A DNA stretch of 17,331 bases from Oscillospiraceae bacterium (GCA_017378975.1 JAFNXT010000232.1:1-17331); one strand, 5' to 3'; positions 5,625-14,665 are shown, counted from the stretch's first letter. Notes: generated from the sequence alone by a model not told the origin. Program-made: numbers and translations.

Positions 5625-8069
5625 ATGGTAGCAAAGATCGCGGTGTCTGCCGCAACGTTTGCCATCGATAAGCCCTATTCCTATTGGGTCCCGGTCGGAC
5701 CGGCACTTTCCCCCGGGATGCGGGTCATGGTGCCCTTCGGCCGGGGCAACCGGCATTGTGAGGGCATGGTCCTGTCGCTGGAGGAGGGGAGCCCGGAAGG
5801 GCTCAAGCCTGTGGCGCAGGTGCTGGACCCCGAGCCGGTATTGGACGATACCATGCTCCGGCTGGCGGGGTTCCTGCGGGAACGGTATTTCTGCACTCTT
5901 TACGACGCGGTGCGGGCCATGCTCCCGGCAGGGATGGGCTTCCGTGCATTGGAACGGTTCAGCCTGACGGAGGATCTGAGCTGGCAGACGGCCACGGTCC
6001 GGAAAGCCGGGGCCAAAGCGGTCCTGGAGCATTTGCAGACCTTGGGCGGACAGGCCGATGCTTCCCACCTGCGCCAGTTGGTGCCGGGAGAGGATGCCTT
6101 CCGGGAGGTCATGAGCTACCTCGTCCGGAAGGGCTGGGTCCATACCCAAATGGATCTGCGCCGCCGTACCGCCGACAAGGCGGAGCAGGTGGCGGTGCTG
6201 TGTTCCTCGGTGGAGGAGGCCATGGACTATGCCGCGGGCAGGCCCAAGTCCGCCGCCATGCAACGGGCGGTGCTGGAGCTGTTGTGCCAGTTGGGCACCG
6301 TCAGCGTCAAGGAGCTTTGCTATTTCACCGGCGCCAGTCCGGCTACGGTCCGGCGGCTCCGGGATCTGGGCTATGTGGAACTGACGGAGCGGGAGGTCCT
6401 GCGTTGTCATGAGATCCGCCCGGCACAGGTGGATACGGATCTGGTCCTCAATGAGGAGCAGGCGGAAGCCTTCCGGGGACTGCGGGCGCAGATGCACTCC
6501 GAGGTGCCGGGGACGGCGCTTTTATACGGCGTCACCGGCTCCGGTAAGACCTCGGTGTACCTGACGCTGATCCGGGACTGTCTGGAGATGGGCAGGACTG
6601 CCATGCTGTTGGTGCCGGAGATCGCCCTGACGCCCCAGCTTTTGGGGATCCTGGTGGCCCATTTCGGCGATCAGGTGGCGGTGCTCCACAGCAGTCTGCC
6701 GGCAACGGAGCGTTATGACCAGTGGAAACGGGTCCGCTCCGGGGATGCCAAGGTGGTGGTGGGCACCCGCTCGGCGGTGTTCGCCCCCTGTACGGATCCC
6801 GGTCTCATCATTCTGGATGAGGAGCAGGAACATTCTTATAAATCTGAAAATTCGCCCCGATACCATGCCCGTGAAGTGGCCATGTGGAGGGGGCTCAAGC
6901 AAAAGGCATTGGTGCTGTTGGGCTCGGCCACGCCGTCCATCGAGACCATGTACCATGCCAAAGAGGGCCATCATCGGCTCTATACCCTCCGTCAGCGATA
7001 TAACCGCCGGGCGTTGCCTCAGGTGGAGATCGTGGACATGAAGGAGGAAGTGAAGGACGGCAACGATTCCGGGTTCAGTTACCGGCTTCGGGAGGCGATC
7101 CGGGAGACGGCGGATAAGGGCAAGCAGACGATCCTGCTCCTGAACCGCCGGGGCAACAGCCGGGCGTTGGTCTGCGTGGATTGCCGACAGGCACCGGAGT
7201 GCCCAAGGTGTACCGCAAGGCTCACCTATCACAGCGCCAATGAACGGCTCATGTGCCATTACTGCGGCTTCTCCCGGCCGGTGCCGGAGCGGTGCGACTG
7301 CGGCGGCCCCCTGAAACGGGTGGGCACCGGCACCCAGAAGGCCCAGCAGGAACTGGCGGAGCTGATGCCGGATCTGACCTCGATCCGCATGGACGCGGAC
7401 ACGGTCAGCGCTGTGAACACCCACGAGAAGATCCTGGACCGGTTCAAACAGGAGAAGATCCCGGTGCTGATCGGCACCCAGATGGTGGCCAAGGGGCTGG
7501 ATATGCCTGATGTCACTTTGGTGGGCGTGCTGGACGGGGATCTGGGACTGTACACCGGGGATCATCGGGCGGCGGAGACCACCTTCAATATGCTGACACA
7601 GGTGGTGGGCCGGGCCGGACGGGGCAAGGACCCCGGTACGGCGGTGGTCCAGACGCTGGTGCCGGAGCATGAGGTGCTGAAGCTGGCGGCCCGGCAGGAT
7701 CATGAGGGCTTTTATGAGCTGGAGATCCGTCTCCGGCAGATGCAGGCACTGCCTCCCTTCGGGGATGTGGTCACTGTGACCTTCGTGGGACAGGAAGAGC
7801 CGAGGCTCCTGCGTGGTGCCGCGAAATTCCGGGACTCCCTGATCGGCTGTCTGGCACAGCCGCCCTATGGGGGGACCCCTGTCACCGTGTTGGGCCCCGC
7901 GCCCTGCCCGGTGCCGAAGATCAATTACAATCACCGTTACCGTCTGACGTTGCGGTGCCGTCTGGACAAGCCCCTGCGGGGGCTGGTGGCCCATCTGCTC
8001 CGGGAGTTCGCCCGGGACGGGGCCAACCGGGGCATCAATGTGTTCGCGGACGTGAACGGGATGGACTAA
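5625..8069 (+). CDS. priA: Primosomal protein N' (PriA helicase)
   Basis: Replication-restart 3'-5' helicase that recognises stalled forks and loads the replicative helicase. The 814-aa product has the N-terminal 3'-end-binding domain (about 1-100), a winged-helix region, and Walker A GVTGSGKT at 302-309. Walker B is DEEQEHSYK at 398-406, a frequent clostridial form of the DEEH motif. The zinc-binding insertion has cysteines 517, 520, 526, 529, 544, 547, 557 and 559, followed by helicase motifs including IGTQMVAKGLDMPDV and QVVGRAGRG. The last Cys pair is CDC rather than the usual CxxC. AAGGAGG at 5608-5614 is 10 bases before the ATG, and the gap from rpoZ is 18 bases. It is followed at 11 bases by def. 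Confidence 0.97.
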   Translation: MVAKIAVSAATFAIDKPYSYWVPVGPALSPGMRVMVPFGRGNRHCEGMVLSLEEGSPEGLKPVAQVLDPEPVLDDTMLRLAGFLRERYFCTLYDAVRAMLPAGMGFRALERFSLTEDLSWQTATVRKAGAKAVLEHLQTLGGQADASHLRQLVPGEDAFREVMSYLVRKGWVHTQMDLRRRTADKAEQVAVLCSSVEEAMDYAAGRPKSAAMQRAVLELLCQLGTVSVKELCYFTGASPATVRRLRDLGYVELTEREVLRCHEIRPAQVDTDLVLNEEQAEAFRGLRAQMHSEVPGTALLYGVTGSGKTSVYLTLIRDCLEMGRTAMLLVPEIALTPQLLGILVAHFGDQVAVLHSSLPATERYDQWKRVRSGDAKVVVGTRSAVFAPCTDPGLIILDEEQEHSYKSENSPRYHAREVAMWRGLKQKALVLLGSATPSIETMYHAKEGHHRLYTLRQRYNRRALPQVEIVDMKEEVKDGNDSGFSYRLREAIRETADKGKQTILLLNRRGNSRALVCVDCRQAPECPRCTARLTYHSANERLMCHYCGFSRPVPERCDCGGPLKRVGTGTQKAQQELAELMPDLTSIRMDADTVSAVNTHEKILDRFKQEKIPVLIGTQMVAKGLDMPDVTLVGVLDGDLGLYTGDHRAAETTFNMLTQVVGRAGRGKDPGTAVVQTLVPEHEVLKLAARQDHEGFYELEIRLRQMQALPPFGDVVTVTFVGQEEPRLLRGAAKFRDSLIGCLAQPPYGGTPVTVLGPAPCPVPKINYNHRYRLTLRCRLDKPLRGLVAHLLREFARDGANRGINVFADVNGMD

Positions 8070-8080
8070 GAGGAGGACAT

Positions 8081-8551
8081 ATGGGGATCAGAAAGATCTT
8101 GACGGATAAGGATCCGGCTCTGCATAAGGTGTGCAAGCCGGTGGAAGCCTTCGATAAGAAGCTGCACAAATTGCTGGACGATATGGCCCAGACGCTGGAG
8201 GAAGCCAACGGCGTGGGTCTGGCGGCTCCGCAGGTGGGCATTTTGCGCCGTGTGGTGATCGTGGATATCGGGGAGGAGATCCTGGAGCTGGTGAATCCCA
8301 CGCTGGTGGAGACCTCCGGGGAGCAGACCGGCGCGGAAGGATGCCTGAGCGTCCCGGGCAAGTACGGTCTGGTGACCCGGCCCAACAAGGCCAAGGTCCG
8401 GGCCCAGGACCGGGACGGCAACTGGTTCGAGGCCGAGGGCGAGGAACTGATCGCCCGGTGCTTCTGCCACGAGCTGGACCATCTGGACGGCATTTTGTAT
8501 ACCCAGGTCATGGACCGGTTCCTCACCGAGGAGGAGCTGGAAGAACTGTGA
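8081..8551 (+). CDS. def: Peptide deformylase
   Basis: Removes the formyl group from the initiator methionine of nascent proteins. The 156-aa enzyme has all three metal and catalytic motifs intact: GVGLAAPQ (44-51), EGCLS with metal ligand C88, and HELDH (130-134) with two His ligands and the catalytic Glu. The short length and compact C-terminus are typical of Firmicutes type 1-like Def. AGGAGG immediately upstream at 8071-8076 with a 4-base spacer fixes the ATG; the frame upstream lies inside priA. The partner fmt, which adds the formyl group, follows after a repeat-bearing gap of 98 bases. Confidence 0.96.
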   Translation: MGIRKILTDKDPALHKVCKPVEAFDKKLHKLLDDMAQTLEEANGVGLAAPQVGILRRVVIVDIGEEILELVNPTLVETSGEQTGAEGCLSVPGKYGLVTRPNKAKVRAQDRDGNWFEAEGEELIARCFCHELDHLDGILYTQVMDRFLTEEELEEL

Positions 8552-8553
8552 TC

Positions 8554-8630
8554 GCCCCCTTTTGGGGCAGATGTATTTCGCATTTTGTAGATGTGGGGGA
8601 TCGCCACGTCGCTTCGCTCCTCGCGAAGAC
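8554..8630 (+). repeat. Dispersed-type palindromic repeat between def and fmt
   Basis: The gap begins with a hairpin GCCCC-CTTTT-GGGGC (8554-8568) that has no following T-run. At 8597-8630 lies a sequence read as GATCGCCACGTCGCTTCGCT followed by CCTCGCGAAGAC. It contains the inverted repeat CTTCGC (8612-8617) / GCGAAG (8623-8628). From memory, the motif GCCACGTCGCTTCGCTCCTCGC is a widespread intergenic repeat in many bacterial genomes. The fmt ribosome site GGAGGGG (8638-8644) begins 7 bases after it. Confidence 0.6.
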
Positions 8631-8649
8631 AGTTGTTGGAGGGGTTTTT

Positions 8650-9555
8650 GTGAGAGTAGTATTCATGGGTACGCCGGATATTGCGGCGGTTTGTTTGAGG
8701 AAGATCATCGGTGACGGCTTCGATGTGGTGGGCGTGTACACCCAGCCGGACCGGCCCAAGGGCCGGGGGATGAAGCTGGTGGCCTCTCCTGTGAAGGAGG
8801 TGGCGATCGCCAATGACATCCCGGTGTTCCAGCCGGAGAACTTCAGGGATGAAGGAACGGTGGCTCAGCTTCGGGCATTGGAGCCGGATGTGTGCGCCGT
8901 GGTGGCTTATGGGCAAATCTTGCCCCAGAGCGTGCTGGATGTGCCTAAGATGGGCTGTATCAACATCCACGCCAGCATCCTGCCGGAGTACCGTGGCTCC
9001 GCTCCCTATCAGTGGGCGGTGCTGGACGGCAAGAAGGAGACCGGTGTCACGGCCATGTATCTGTGCCGGAAGATGGACGCCGGCGACATCATCGACGTGT
9101 CCCGGACCCCCATCGGGCCTGACGAGACGGCCGGGGAACTGCTGGACCGTCTGGCGGTGCTGGGCTCTGTACTGCTGAGCAAGACGCTGGGCCGCTTCGC
9201 ACAGGGGCCTGTGGAGGCGGTACCGCAGGATGAGGCCGCGGTCACCTATGCCCCCATGCTGGACAAGTCCCTTTGTCCCATCGACTGGACCAAGACGGCC
9301 CAGCAGGTCCATGACCATGTCCGGGGCCTGCATCCCTGGCCGGTGGCCACCACCGAGATCCAGGGCAAGCGTTTCAAGATCCATTCCACCGCTGTGGTGG
9401 AGGGCTCCGGTACGCCGGGGCAGATCCTGGGGCTGACCAAGACCGGACTGAAGATCGCCTGTGGCGAGGATGCGGTGGAGATCCGCTTCCTGCAGGCCGA
9501 AGGCGGCAAGCGGATGGCCGCGCCGGATTATTTCCGGGGACATCCGCTGGAGTGA
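8650..9555 (+). CDS. fmt: Methionyl-tRNA formyltransferase
   Basis: Formylates Met-tRNA(fMet) using 10-formyl-tetrahydrofolate, preparing it for initiation. The 301-aa protein starts MRVVFMGTPD, as in the family. It holds the folate and catalytic core INIHASILPEYRGSAPYQWA, with N105 and H107, and KMDAGD with D143 completing the catalytic triad. The smaller C-terminal tRNA-binding domain covers about 205-300. The GTG at 8650 is chosen over the ATG at 8665 because GGAGGGG ends 5 bases before it and the family begins with the residues between them. It is functionally paired with def just upstream. Confidence 0.96.
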   Translation: MRVVFMGTPDIAAVCLRKIIGDGFDVVGVYTQPDRPKGRGMKLVASPVKEVAIANDIPVFQPENFRDEGTVAQLRALEPDVCAVVAYGQILPQSVLDVPKMGCINIHASILPEYRGSAPYQWAVLDGKKETGVTAMYLCRKMDAGDIIDVSRTPIGPDETAGELLDRLAVLGSVLLSKTLGRFAQGPVEAVPQDEAAVTYAPMLDKSLCPIDWTKTAQQVHDHVRGLHPWPVATTEIQGKRFKIHSTAVVEGSGTPGQILGLTKTGLKIACGEDAVEIRFLQAEGGKRMAAPDYFRGHPLE

Positions 9556-9583
9556 CACCATACCCTGCGAGGGAGGGAAGGAT

Positions 9584-10900
9584 ATGAACGCAAGAGAGAC
9601 TGCTTTGGACGTGCTGATCGCCTGCCGGAAGCGGGCGGCATGGTCCAACGGCGTTTTGAAAGACTATATCGAGCGGGACCGGCTGGACAGACGGGACGCG
9701 GCACTGGCTACCAGACTGTGCTACGGCATCCTCCAGCACCGGGGCATGCTGGACTTCTTTTTGAAGCAACTGCTCACCGGGAAGCTGAAGGATCTGCATC
9801 CCGTGGTCCGGGACATCCTGCATATGGGCCTGTACCAGATCTATGAGCTGGACAAGGTGCCGGACAGCGCGGCGGTGAACGAATCCGTGGCGCTGGCGAA
9901 GAAATACTGCCGCTGGCAACGGGGGGCCTCGGGACTGGTGAACGCGGTCTTGCGGAACGCCGTCCGGACCAAGGGCACCCTGAAACAGCCCACCACGCTG
10001 GAGGACCGGTACAGCCATCCCAGCGCGCTGATCGGTCTGCTGGGCAACTATGTGGGCCGTGAGGCGCTGGAGCCTATGCTGGCGGCCAATAACGACACTC
10101 CGCTGACGGTGGTGCAGGTGAACACCCTGCGGACCACCACGGAAGCGCTGGTGGAGGAGCTGGCCCGGGAGGATGTGGTGGCTCTGCCCCACAGTTGGAT
10201 GCCCGACTGTCTGGTGCTGTCCAACACCGGCAACATCGAAAAGCTCCGGGCCTTCAGGGACGGTCTGTTCTATGTGCAGGATGCCGCTTCCCGGCTGGCG
10301 GTCCAGTGCGCCCAGATCCCGCAGGGGGACAAGGTCCGGGTGCTGGATTGCTGTGCCGCTCCCGGCGGCAAGACCTTCGCCGCGGCGATCGCCATGGGCG
10401 GCAAGGGCAAGATCCGTTCCGCTGACATCCACCGGCACAAGACGACCCTGATCCAGCACGGCGCCGACCGTCTGGGCCTGCACAATGTGCTGGTCCGGGA
10501 ACAGGATGCCACCGAGAACCATCCCACATGGCTTGGGAAGATGGACGTGGTGCTGTGCGACGTGCCCTGCTCCGGCTACGGTATCATCCGGAAGAAGCCG
10601 GACATCCGTTACAAGGACCCCAAGGAGATGTCCCGTCTGCCGGAGCTCCAGCTGAAGATCCTCAGCAAGCAGGCCCAGTACGTCCGTCCCGGCGGTACGG
10701 TGATCTATTCCACCTGTACGCTGGTGCGCAACGAGAACGAGGGCGTGGTGGAGGCCTTTTTGAAACATCATCCCGAATTCCATCTGGAGCCCCTGCCTCT
10801 GCCGGACAACTTCCCCCGGAACACCTCCGGCATGATCGCGCTGGTGCCCGGACAGTATGACACCGATGGTTTCTTCATCGCCAGACTACGGAGGAAATGA
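9584..10900 (+). CDS. rsmB: 16S rRNA (cytosine-967-C5)-methyltransferase RsmB
   Basis: Methylates C967 of 16S rRNA with S-adenosylmethionine. The 438-aa protein has an N-terminal NusB-like helical RNA-binding domain (about 1-135) and a C-terminal Rossmann methyltransferase. The SAM-binding CCAAPGGKT is at 256-264, motif IV is DVPCSGYG with C329, and motif VI is STCT with the nucleophile C378. Both catalytic cysteines are present. The ATG follows GGGAGGGAAG by about 3 bases, or 8 from GGGAGG; the upstream open frame lies in fmt. The stop overlaps the rlmN ATG by one base. The end FFIARLRRK is the normal family C-terminus. Confidence 0.95.
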   Translation: MNARETALDVLIACRKRAAWSNGVLKDYIERDRLDRRDAALATRLCYGILQHRGMLDFFLKQLLTGKLKDLHPVVRDILHMGLYQIYELDKVPDSAAVNESVALAKKYCRWQRGASGLVNAVLRNAVRTKGTLKQPTTLEDRYSHPSALIGLLGNYVGREALEPMLAANNDTPLTVVQVNTLRTTTEALVEELAREDVVALPHSWMPDCLVLSNTGNIEKLRAFRDGLFYVQDAASRLAVQCAQIPQGDKVRVLDCCAAPGGKTFAAAIAMGGKGKIRSADIHRHKTTLIQHGADRLGLHNVLVREQDATENHPTWLGKMDVVLCDVPCSGYGIIRKKPDIRYKDPKEMSRLPELQLKILSKQAQYVRPGGTVIYSTCTLVRNENEGVVEAFLKHHPEFHLEPLPLPDNFPRNTSGMIALVPGQYDTDGFFIARLRRK

Positions 10901-11925
10901 TGCATCTGAAGTCCATGACGCTGGCGGAGCTGACCACCCTCTTCAAGGACATGGGGGAGCCCGGCTTCCGGGCGAAACAGGTCTATACGTGGCTCCACAA
11001 GGGCGTGCGTACATATGACGGGATGACGAACCTGCCCCAGACCCTGCGCCAAAAGCTGGCGCAGGAGCATCCGATCCGTCCGCCGGAGGCGGTGCGGAAG
11101 CAGGAGTCTCAACGGGACGGTACGATCAAATATCTGTGGCAGCTCTCCGACGGCAACTGTGTGGAGACGGTGCTCATGCGCTATGAGTACGGCAACACGG
11201 TGTGCATCTCCACGGAGGTGGGGTGCCGCATGGGCTGTGCCTTCTGCGCCTCCACGCTGGGTGGTCTGGTGCGGCGGCTGGAGCCCTTCGAGATGCTCGA
11301 TCAGGTGCTCTTCACCCAGATCGATTCCGGCCTGCCGATCTCTCGGATCGTGCTCATGGGCATCGGGGAACCGCTGGACAATTTCGACAACGTGCTCCGG
11401 TTTTTGGAGCTGGTGAACAGCCCGGAGGGGATGAACATCTCCATGCGGCATATCAGCCTGTCCACCTGTGGGCTGGTGCCTAAGATCGATGCGCTGGCGG
11501 AGCGGAAGCTCCAGATCGCGTTGGCGATCTCCCTCCACGGACCCAACGACGAGATCCGGGACAAGATCATGCCGGTGAACAAAGCCTATCCTATGGATCA
11601 GCTTCTGGCGGCCTGCCGGAGATATTTCGAGGCCACCTCCCGGCGGATCCATTTCGAGTACGCCATGATCGACGGCGTCAACGACCGGGAGCAGGATGCT
11701 AGAGAGCTTCTGCGGCGGCTGAAGGGGCTTCCGGCCCATTTCAATCTGATCCCTTTGAACCATGTGGAGGAGAGCCCTCTGAAGCCCAGCAGTCGCAAGG
11801 CGGTGGCCCGGTTCCAGCAGATCCTGGAGGAGGGCGGCATCACTGCCACCGTCCGCCGGACTTTGGGCGGCGATATCGATGCTTCCTGCGGACAGCTTCG
11901 TCGGAAGTACACCAAAGGGCAGTGA
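10900..11925 (+). CDS. rlmN: Dual-specificity 23S rRNA/tRNA (adenine-C2) methyltransferase RlmN
   Basis: Radical-SAM enzyme methylating A2503 of 23S rRNA and A37 of some tRNAs. The 341-aa product has the cluster motif CRMGCAFC (C109, C113, C116), C102 and C330. The last two correspond to the pair of catalytic cysteines of E. coli RlmN (C118, C355), and GEPLDNFDNV is conserved. Two adjacent ATGs exist at 10897 and 10900. GGAGG at 10890-10894 is 5 bases from the second but only 2 from the first, so 10900 is preferred. It is not Cfr-like: it sits in the housekeeping cluster in the usual place after rsmB and has RlmN-type sequence. Confidence 0.95.
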   Translation: MHLKSMTLAELTTLFKDMGEPGFRAKQVYTWLHKGVRTYDGMTNLPQTLRQKLAQEHPIRPPEAVRKQESQRDGTIKYLWQLSDGNCVETVLMRYEYGNTVCISTEVGCRMGCAFCASTLGGLVRRLEPFEMLDQVLFTQIDSGLPISRIVLMGIGEPLDNFDNVLRFLELVNSPEGMNISMRHISLSTCGLVPKIDALAERKLQIALAISLHGPNDEIRDKIMPVNKAYPMDQLLAACRRYFEATSRRIHFEYAMIDGVNDREQDARELLRRLKGLPAHFNLIPLNHVEESPLKPSSRKAVARFQQILEEGGITATVRRTLGGDIDASCGQLRRKYTKGQ

Positions 11926-11962
11926 ACAGCGAGTACTAAACTTGACGGAAGGAGCGTATCAT

Positions 11963-12694
11963 ATGCAAAGCTGGGCGTTGACGGATCCGGGCTGTGTCCG
12001 GACCCAGAATCAGGACTCTTACGAAATGAAACAGTTGGGGCGTGACACGCTCCTTTGTGTGGTCTGTGACGGCATGGGCGGCGCCAAGGCCGGCAACGTG
12101 GCCAGCTCTCTGGCGGCGGAGGTGTTCGTGCAGGAGGTGGAGCGGAATTTCCATCATGACATGGACATGGATACCGCCGATCAGATGCTGGAACGGGCGG
12201 TGAAGCTGGCGAATTTTACCGTGTTCGACCAGTCCCGGCAGTTCGAGGACTTCCGGGGCATGGGCACCACGCTGGTGGCGGCTCTGATCCGGGGACGGCA
12301 GGTCACTACGGCGAACGTGGGCGACAGCCGGGTCTACCGGGTGGATCAGGGCGGCATCCGCCAGATCACCACGGACCATTCTCTGGTCCAGCTCATGATC
12401 CAGACCGGGGAACTGCGGCCGGAGCAGGCCCGGGATTTCCCCGGCAAGAATTACATCACCCGTGCCATCGGCACGGAGCCCACGGTGCGGTGCGATATCC
12501 GCCATGTGGATCTGGGACGGGGGGACCATCTGGTCCTTTGCTCCGATGGCCTTAGCAATCTGGTGGACGATCAGGAAGTATTGTTCGAGGTGATCCACGG
12601 TGTCAGCAAGAAAAGCTGTTGTCAGCGGCTGGTGGATATCGCCAAGAATCGGGGCGCACCGGATAATGTGACCGTCATCCTGGTACAGGTTTGA
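11963..12694 (+). CDS. prpC: PP2C-family Ser/Thr phosphatase (PrpC/Stp)
   Basis: Dephosphorylates substrates of the adjacent PASTA kinase. The 243-aa protein has the metal-dependent phosphatase motifs in order: RTQNQDS with D18, VCDGMGG with D36, GTTLV (101-105), ANVGDSRVYR (118-126), TTDHS (136-140), CSDGL with D195 and DNVTVI with D234. All metal-binding Asp residues are present. The first motif reads NQD instead of NED, a common variant in bacterial PP2C. It is cytosolic, with no membrane segment. GGAAGGAG at 11947-11954 is 8 bases before the ATG. The kinase gene starts 15 bases downstream, the standard phosphatase-kinase pair. Confidence 0.96.
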   Translation: MQSWALTDPGCVRTQNQDSYEMKQLGRDTLLCVVCDGMGGAKAGNVASSLAAEVFVQEVERNFHHDMDMDTADQMLERAVKLANFTVFDQSRQFEDFRGMGTTLVAALIRGRQVTTANVGDSRVYRVDQGGIRQITTDHSLVQLMIQTGELRPEQARDFPGKNYITRAIGTEPTVRCDIRHVDLGRGDHLVLCSDGLSNLVDDQEVLFEVIHGVSKKSCCQRLVDIAKNRGAPDNVTVILVQV

Positions 12695-12709
12695 TGGGAG
12701 GAGCGAGCT

Positions 12710-14665
12710 ATGGATAAGGATAAATACATCGGACGCCTCCTGGATGGTCGGTATGAGATCCTGGAGGTCCTTGGTGTGGGCGGCATGGCCGTCGTATATA
12801 AAGCGATGTGCCACCGGCTGAACCGGCTGGTGGCGATCAAGATATTGAAAGACGAATTTTCCCGGGACGAGGAGTTCCGGGCCCGGTTCCAGGCGGAGAG
12901 CCAGGCGGTAGCCATGCTGAGCCACCCCAACATCGTGTCGGTCTATGACGTGGGCACCTCCGATGGGGCGGACCACATCATCATGGAGCTGATCGATGGC
13001 ATCAGCCTGAAGCAGTACATGGAGAAGAAGGGCGTGCTCAACTGGAAGGAGACCCTCCATTTCGCCATGCAGATCGCCAAGGCGCTGGAGCATGCCCACA
13101 GCCGGGGTCTGGTCCATCGGGACATCAAGCCCCACAATGTGATGGTGCTCAAGAACGGCTCCGTGAAGGTGGCCGACTTCGGTATCGCGCAGGTGACCTC
13201 CCAGTCCAGCACCGTGACCAAGGAGGCGCTGGGCTCCGTGCATTACATCTCTCCGGAGCAGGCCAAGGGTGGCCGGGTAGATAATCGGTCGGACCTGTAC
13301 TCTCTTGGCATCGTCATGTACGAGATGATCGCGGGCCGGGTGCCCTATGACGGGGATACACCGGTGTCTGTGGCGATCCAGCACATCAACGGCGGCGCGG
13401 TGCCGCCCTCCCAGTTCAATCCCAATACCCCCAAGGGTCTGGAGCAGATCATCATGAAGGCTCTGGGCCTGCGGCTGGAAGACCGGTATCCCAGCGCCAC
13501 GGCCATGCTTTACGACATGGATGAGTTCCGGAAGGATCCGGAGATGGTGTTCCCGGAGCCGGAGGGCGCTCCCGTGACTCCGGCACCGCCGGTGCCGCCG
13601 GTGGAGCCCAAGCCGGTGCCTCAGGTCACCCGTACCATCGCCCAGCGGACCGCCGCCGGGAAGTCGGAGAAGATCCGGGAGCCCCGGAAGAAGCCGGAAG
13701 AGGGCAACGGACGGGGCGCTACCATCGCCATCGCTTCCTGCGCCGTGGTGGGCGCGATCGCGATCATCATCTTTTTGGTGATCCTGATCCAGGGGGACCT
13801 GTTCGGAGGACCGAAGATGGTGCCGGTGCCGCCCTTGGTGGGCGAATACTATGACCAATTGGGCACCATAGAAGGTATCGTGGTGGTCCATCAGAGCAGT
13901 GAGCATGACCCGGACACCCAGAAGGGCCAGATCATCTACCAGTCTCCCGAACCCGGGATCCAGGTGGTGGAGGGGACCAAGGTCTTCGTGATCGTGAGTC
14001 TGGGACGGCAGGAGCCGGACCGGACCATGGAGGATCTGGAAGGTCATACCGCCGATGAGGCGGAGCTTTATCTGAAAGGCCTGGATCTGGGGCTGAACGT
14101 GAAGCGGTTCGACCAGAACAGCGACGATATCCCTCAGGGCAGTGTGGTCCGAACGGAGCCTGCCGCCGGTCTGCCGCTGACCAAGGGGCAGACGGTGGAG
14201 CTGTATGTCAGCGCCGGTCCCGGGATCGAGACCAAACGGGTGCCCAACGTGCTGGGCCAGACCGTGGAGACTGCCATGCGGAACATGGTGCTGGCAGGCT
14301 TCCATAATGTGGAGCCCAAGGAAGTGGACAGCGACCAGCCCAAGGGCACCGTGGTGGAGCAGTCCGCCAAGGTCGATACGCTGATCGAGTCCGGGCGGAA
14401 GATCATCCTCTCTGTGTCCCGTGGGCCCAAGGTACCTTCCACCACCCAGCCGGTGGAGCGGACCATCAGCTACCGTTTCCCTCTGCCGGAGCATTCCGGC
14501 TCCGTGAAGCTGAGCATCCTGTGCGGTGATGAATGGATCGTGGAGGATGAGACCGTGGGCAAGGGCGTGGACGGCTACGACGTGACCCTGACGGGCATGG
14601 GCAGCAAGGATTACAGCATCTACATCGATGGCGACTATATCGAGACCGTGACGGTGGAGTTTTGA
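12710..14665 (+). CDS. prkC: PASTA-domain Ser/Thr kinase (PrkC/StkP type)
   Basis: Membrane sensor kinase responding to peptidoglycan fragments and lipid II. The 651-aa protein has an N-terminal kinase domain (about 15-275): Gly loop GVGGM at 22-26, K44 in VAIK, HRDIKPHN at 137-144, DFG at 157-159 and an activation loop with T168 and T170. A Pro-rich basic linker (285-335) leads to one membrane helix (about 338-361). Three extracellular PASTA units lie at about 368-433, 436-503 and 508-572. Beyond them residues 585-651 form an extra domain rich in beta-type sequence, not a PASTA unit. GGGAGGAG at 12696-12703 precedes the ATG by 6 bases. The stop overlaps the rsgA start (TGATG). Confidence 0.97.
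   Translation: MDKDKYIGRLLDGRYEILEVLGVGGMAVVYKAMCHRLNRLVAIKILKDEFSRDEEFRARFQAESQAVAMLSHPNIVSVYDVGTSDGADHIIMELIDGISLKQYMEKKGVLNWKETLHFAMQIAKALEHAHSRGLVHRDIKPHNVMVLKNGSVKVADFGIAQVTSQSSTVTKEALGSVHYISPEQAKGGRVDNRSDLYSLGIVMYEMIAGRVPYDGDTPVSVAIQHINGGAVPPSQFNPNTPKGLEQIIMKALGLRLEDRYPSATAMLYDMDEFRKDPEMVFPEPEGAPVTPAPPVPPVEPKPVPQVTRTIAQRTAAGKSEKIREPRKKPEEGNGRGATIAIASCAVVGAIAIIIFLVILIQGDLFGGPKMVPVPPLVGEYYDQLGTIEGIVVVHQSSEHDPDTQKGQIIYQSPEPGIQVVEGTKVFVIVSLGRQEPDRTMEDLEGHTADEAELYLKGLDLGLNVKRFDQNSDDIPQGSVVRTEPAAGLPLTKGQTVELYVSAGPGIETKRVPNVLGQTVETAMRNMVLAGFHNVEPKEVDSDQPKGTVVEQSAKVDTLIESGRKIILSVSRGPKVPSTTQPVERTISYRFPLPEHSGSVKLSILCGDEWIVEDETVGKGVDGYDVTLTGMGSKDYSIYIDGDYIETVTVEF

Noticed and set aside
8554..8568. 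Hairpin after def as a terminator
   Set aside because: The 5-bp stem has no T-run after it, and the next genes continue in the same functional cluster without a visible promoter.
10900..11925. Cfr-type antibiotic-resistance methyltransferase
   Set aside because: Sequence features and position between rsmB and the phosphatase gene fit the housekeeping RlmN.
11995..12018. Loss of the first metal motif in the PP2C phosphatase (NQD instead of NED)
   Set aside because: The metal-binding Asp is kept, and NQD is a frequent variant in bacterial PP2C proteins, so activity is expected.
11936..14494. Very long open frame on the minus strand (852 aa) opposite the phosphatase and kinase genes
   Set aside because: Its product is rich in His, Leu, Gln and Arg with no recognisable domain. 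It mirrors GC-rich codons of two secure + strand genes, so it is a compositional shadow.
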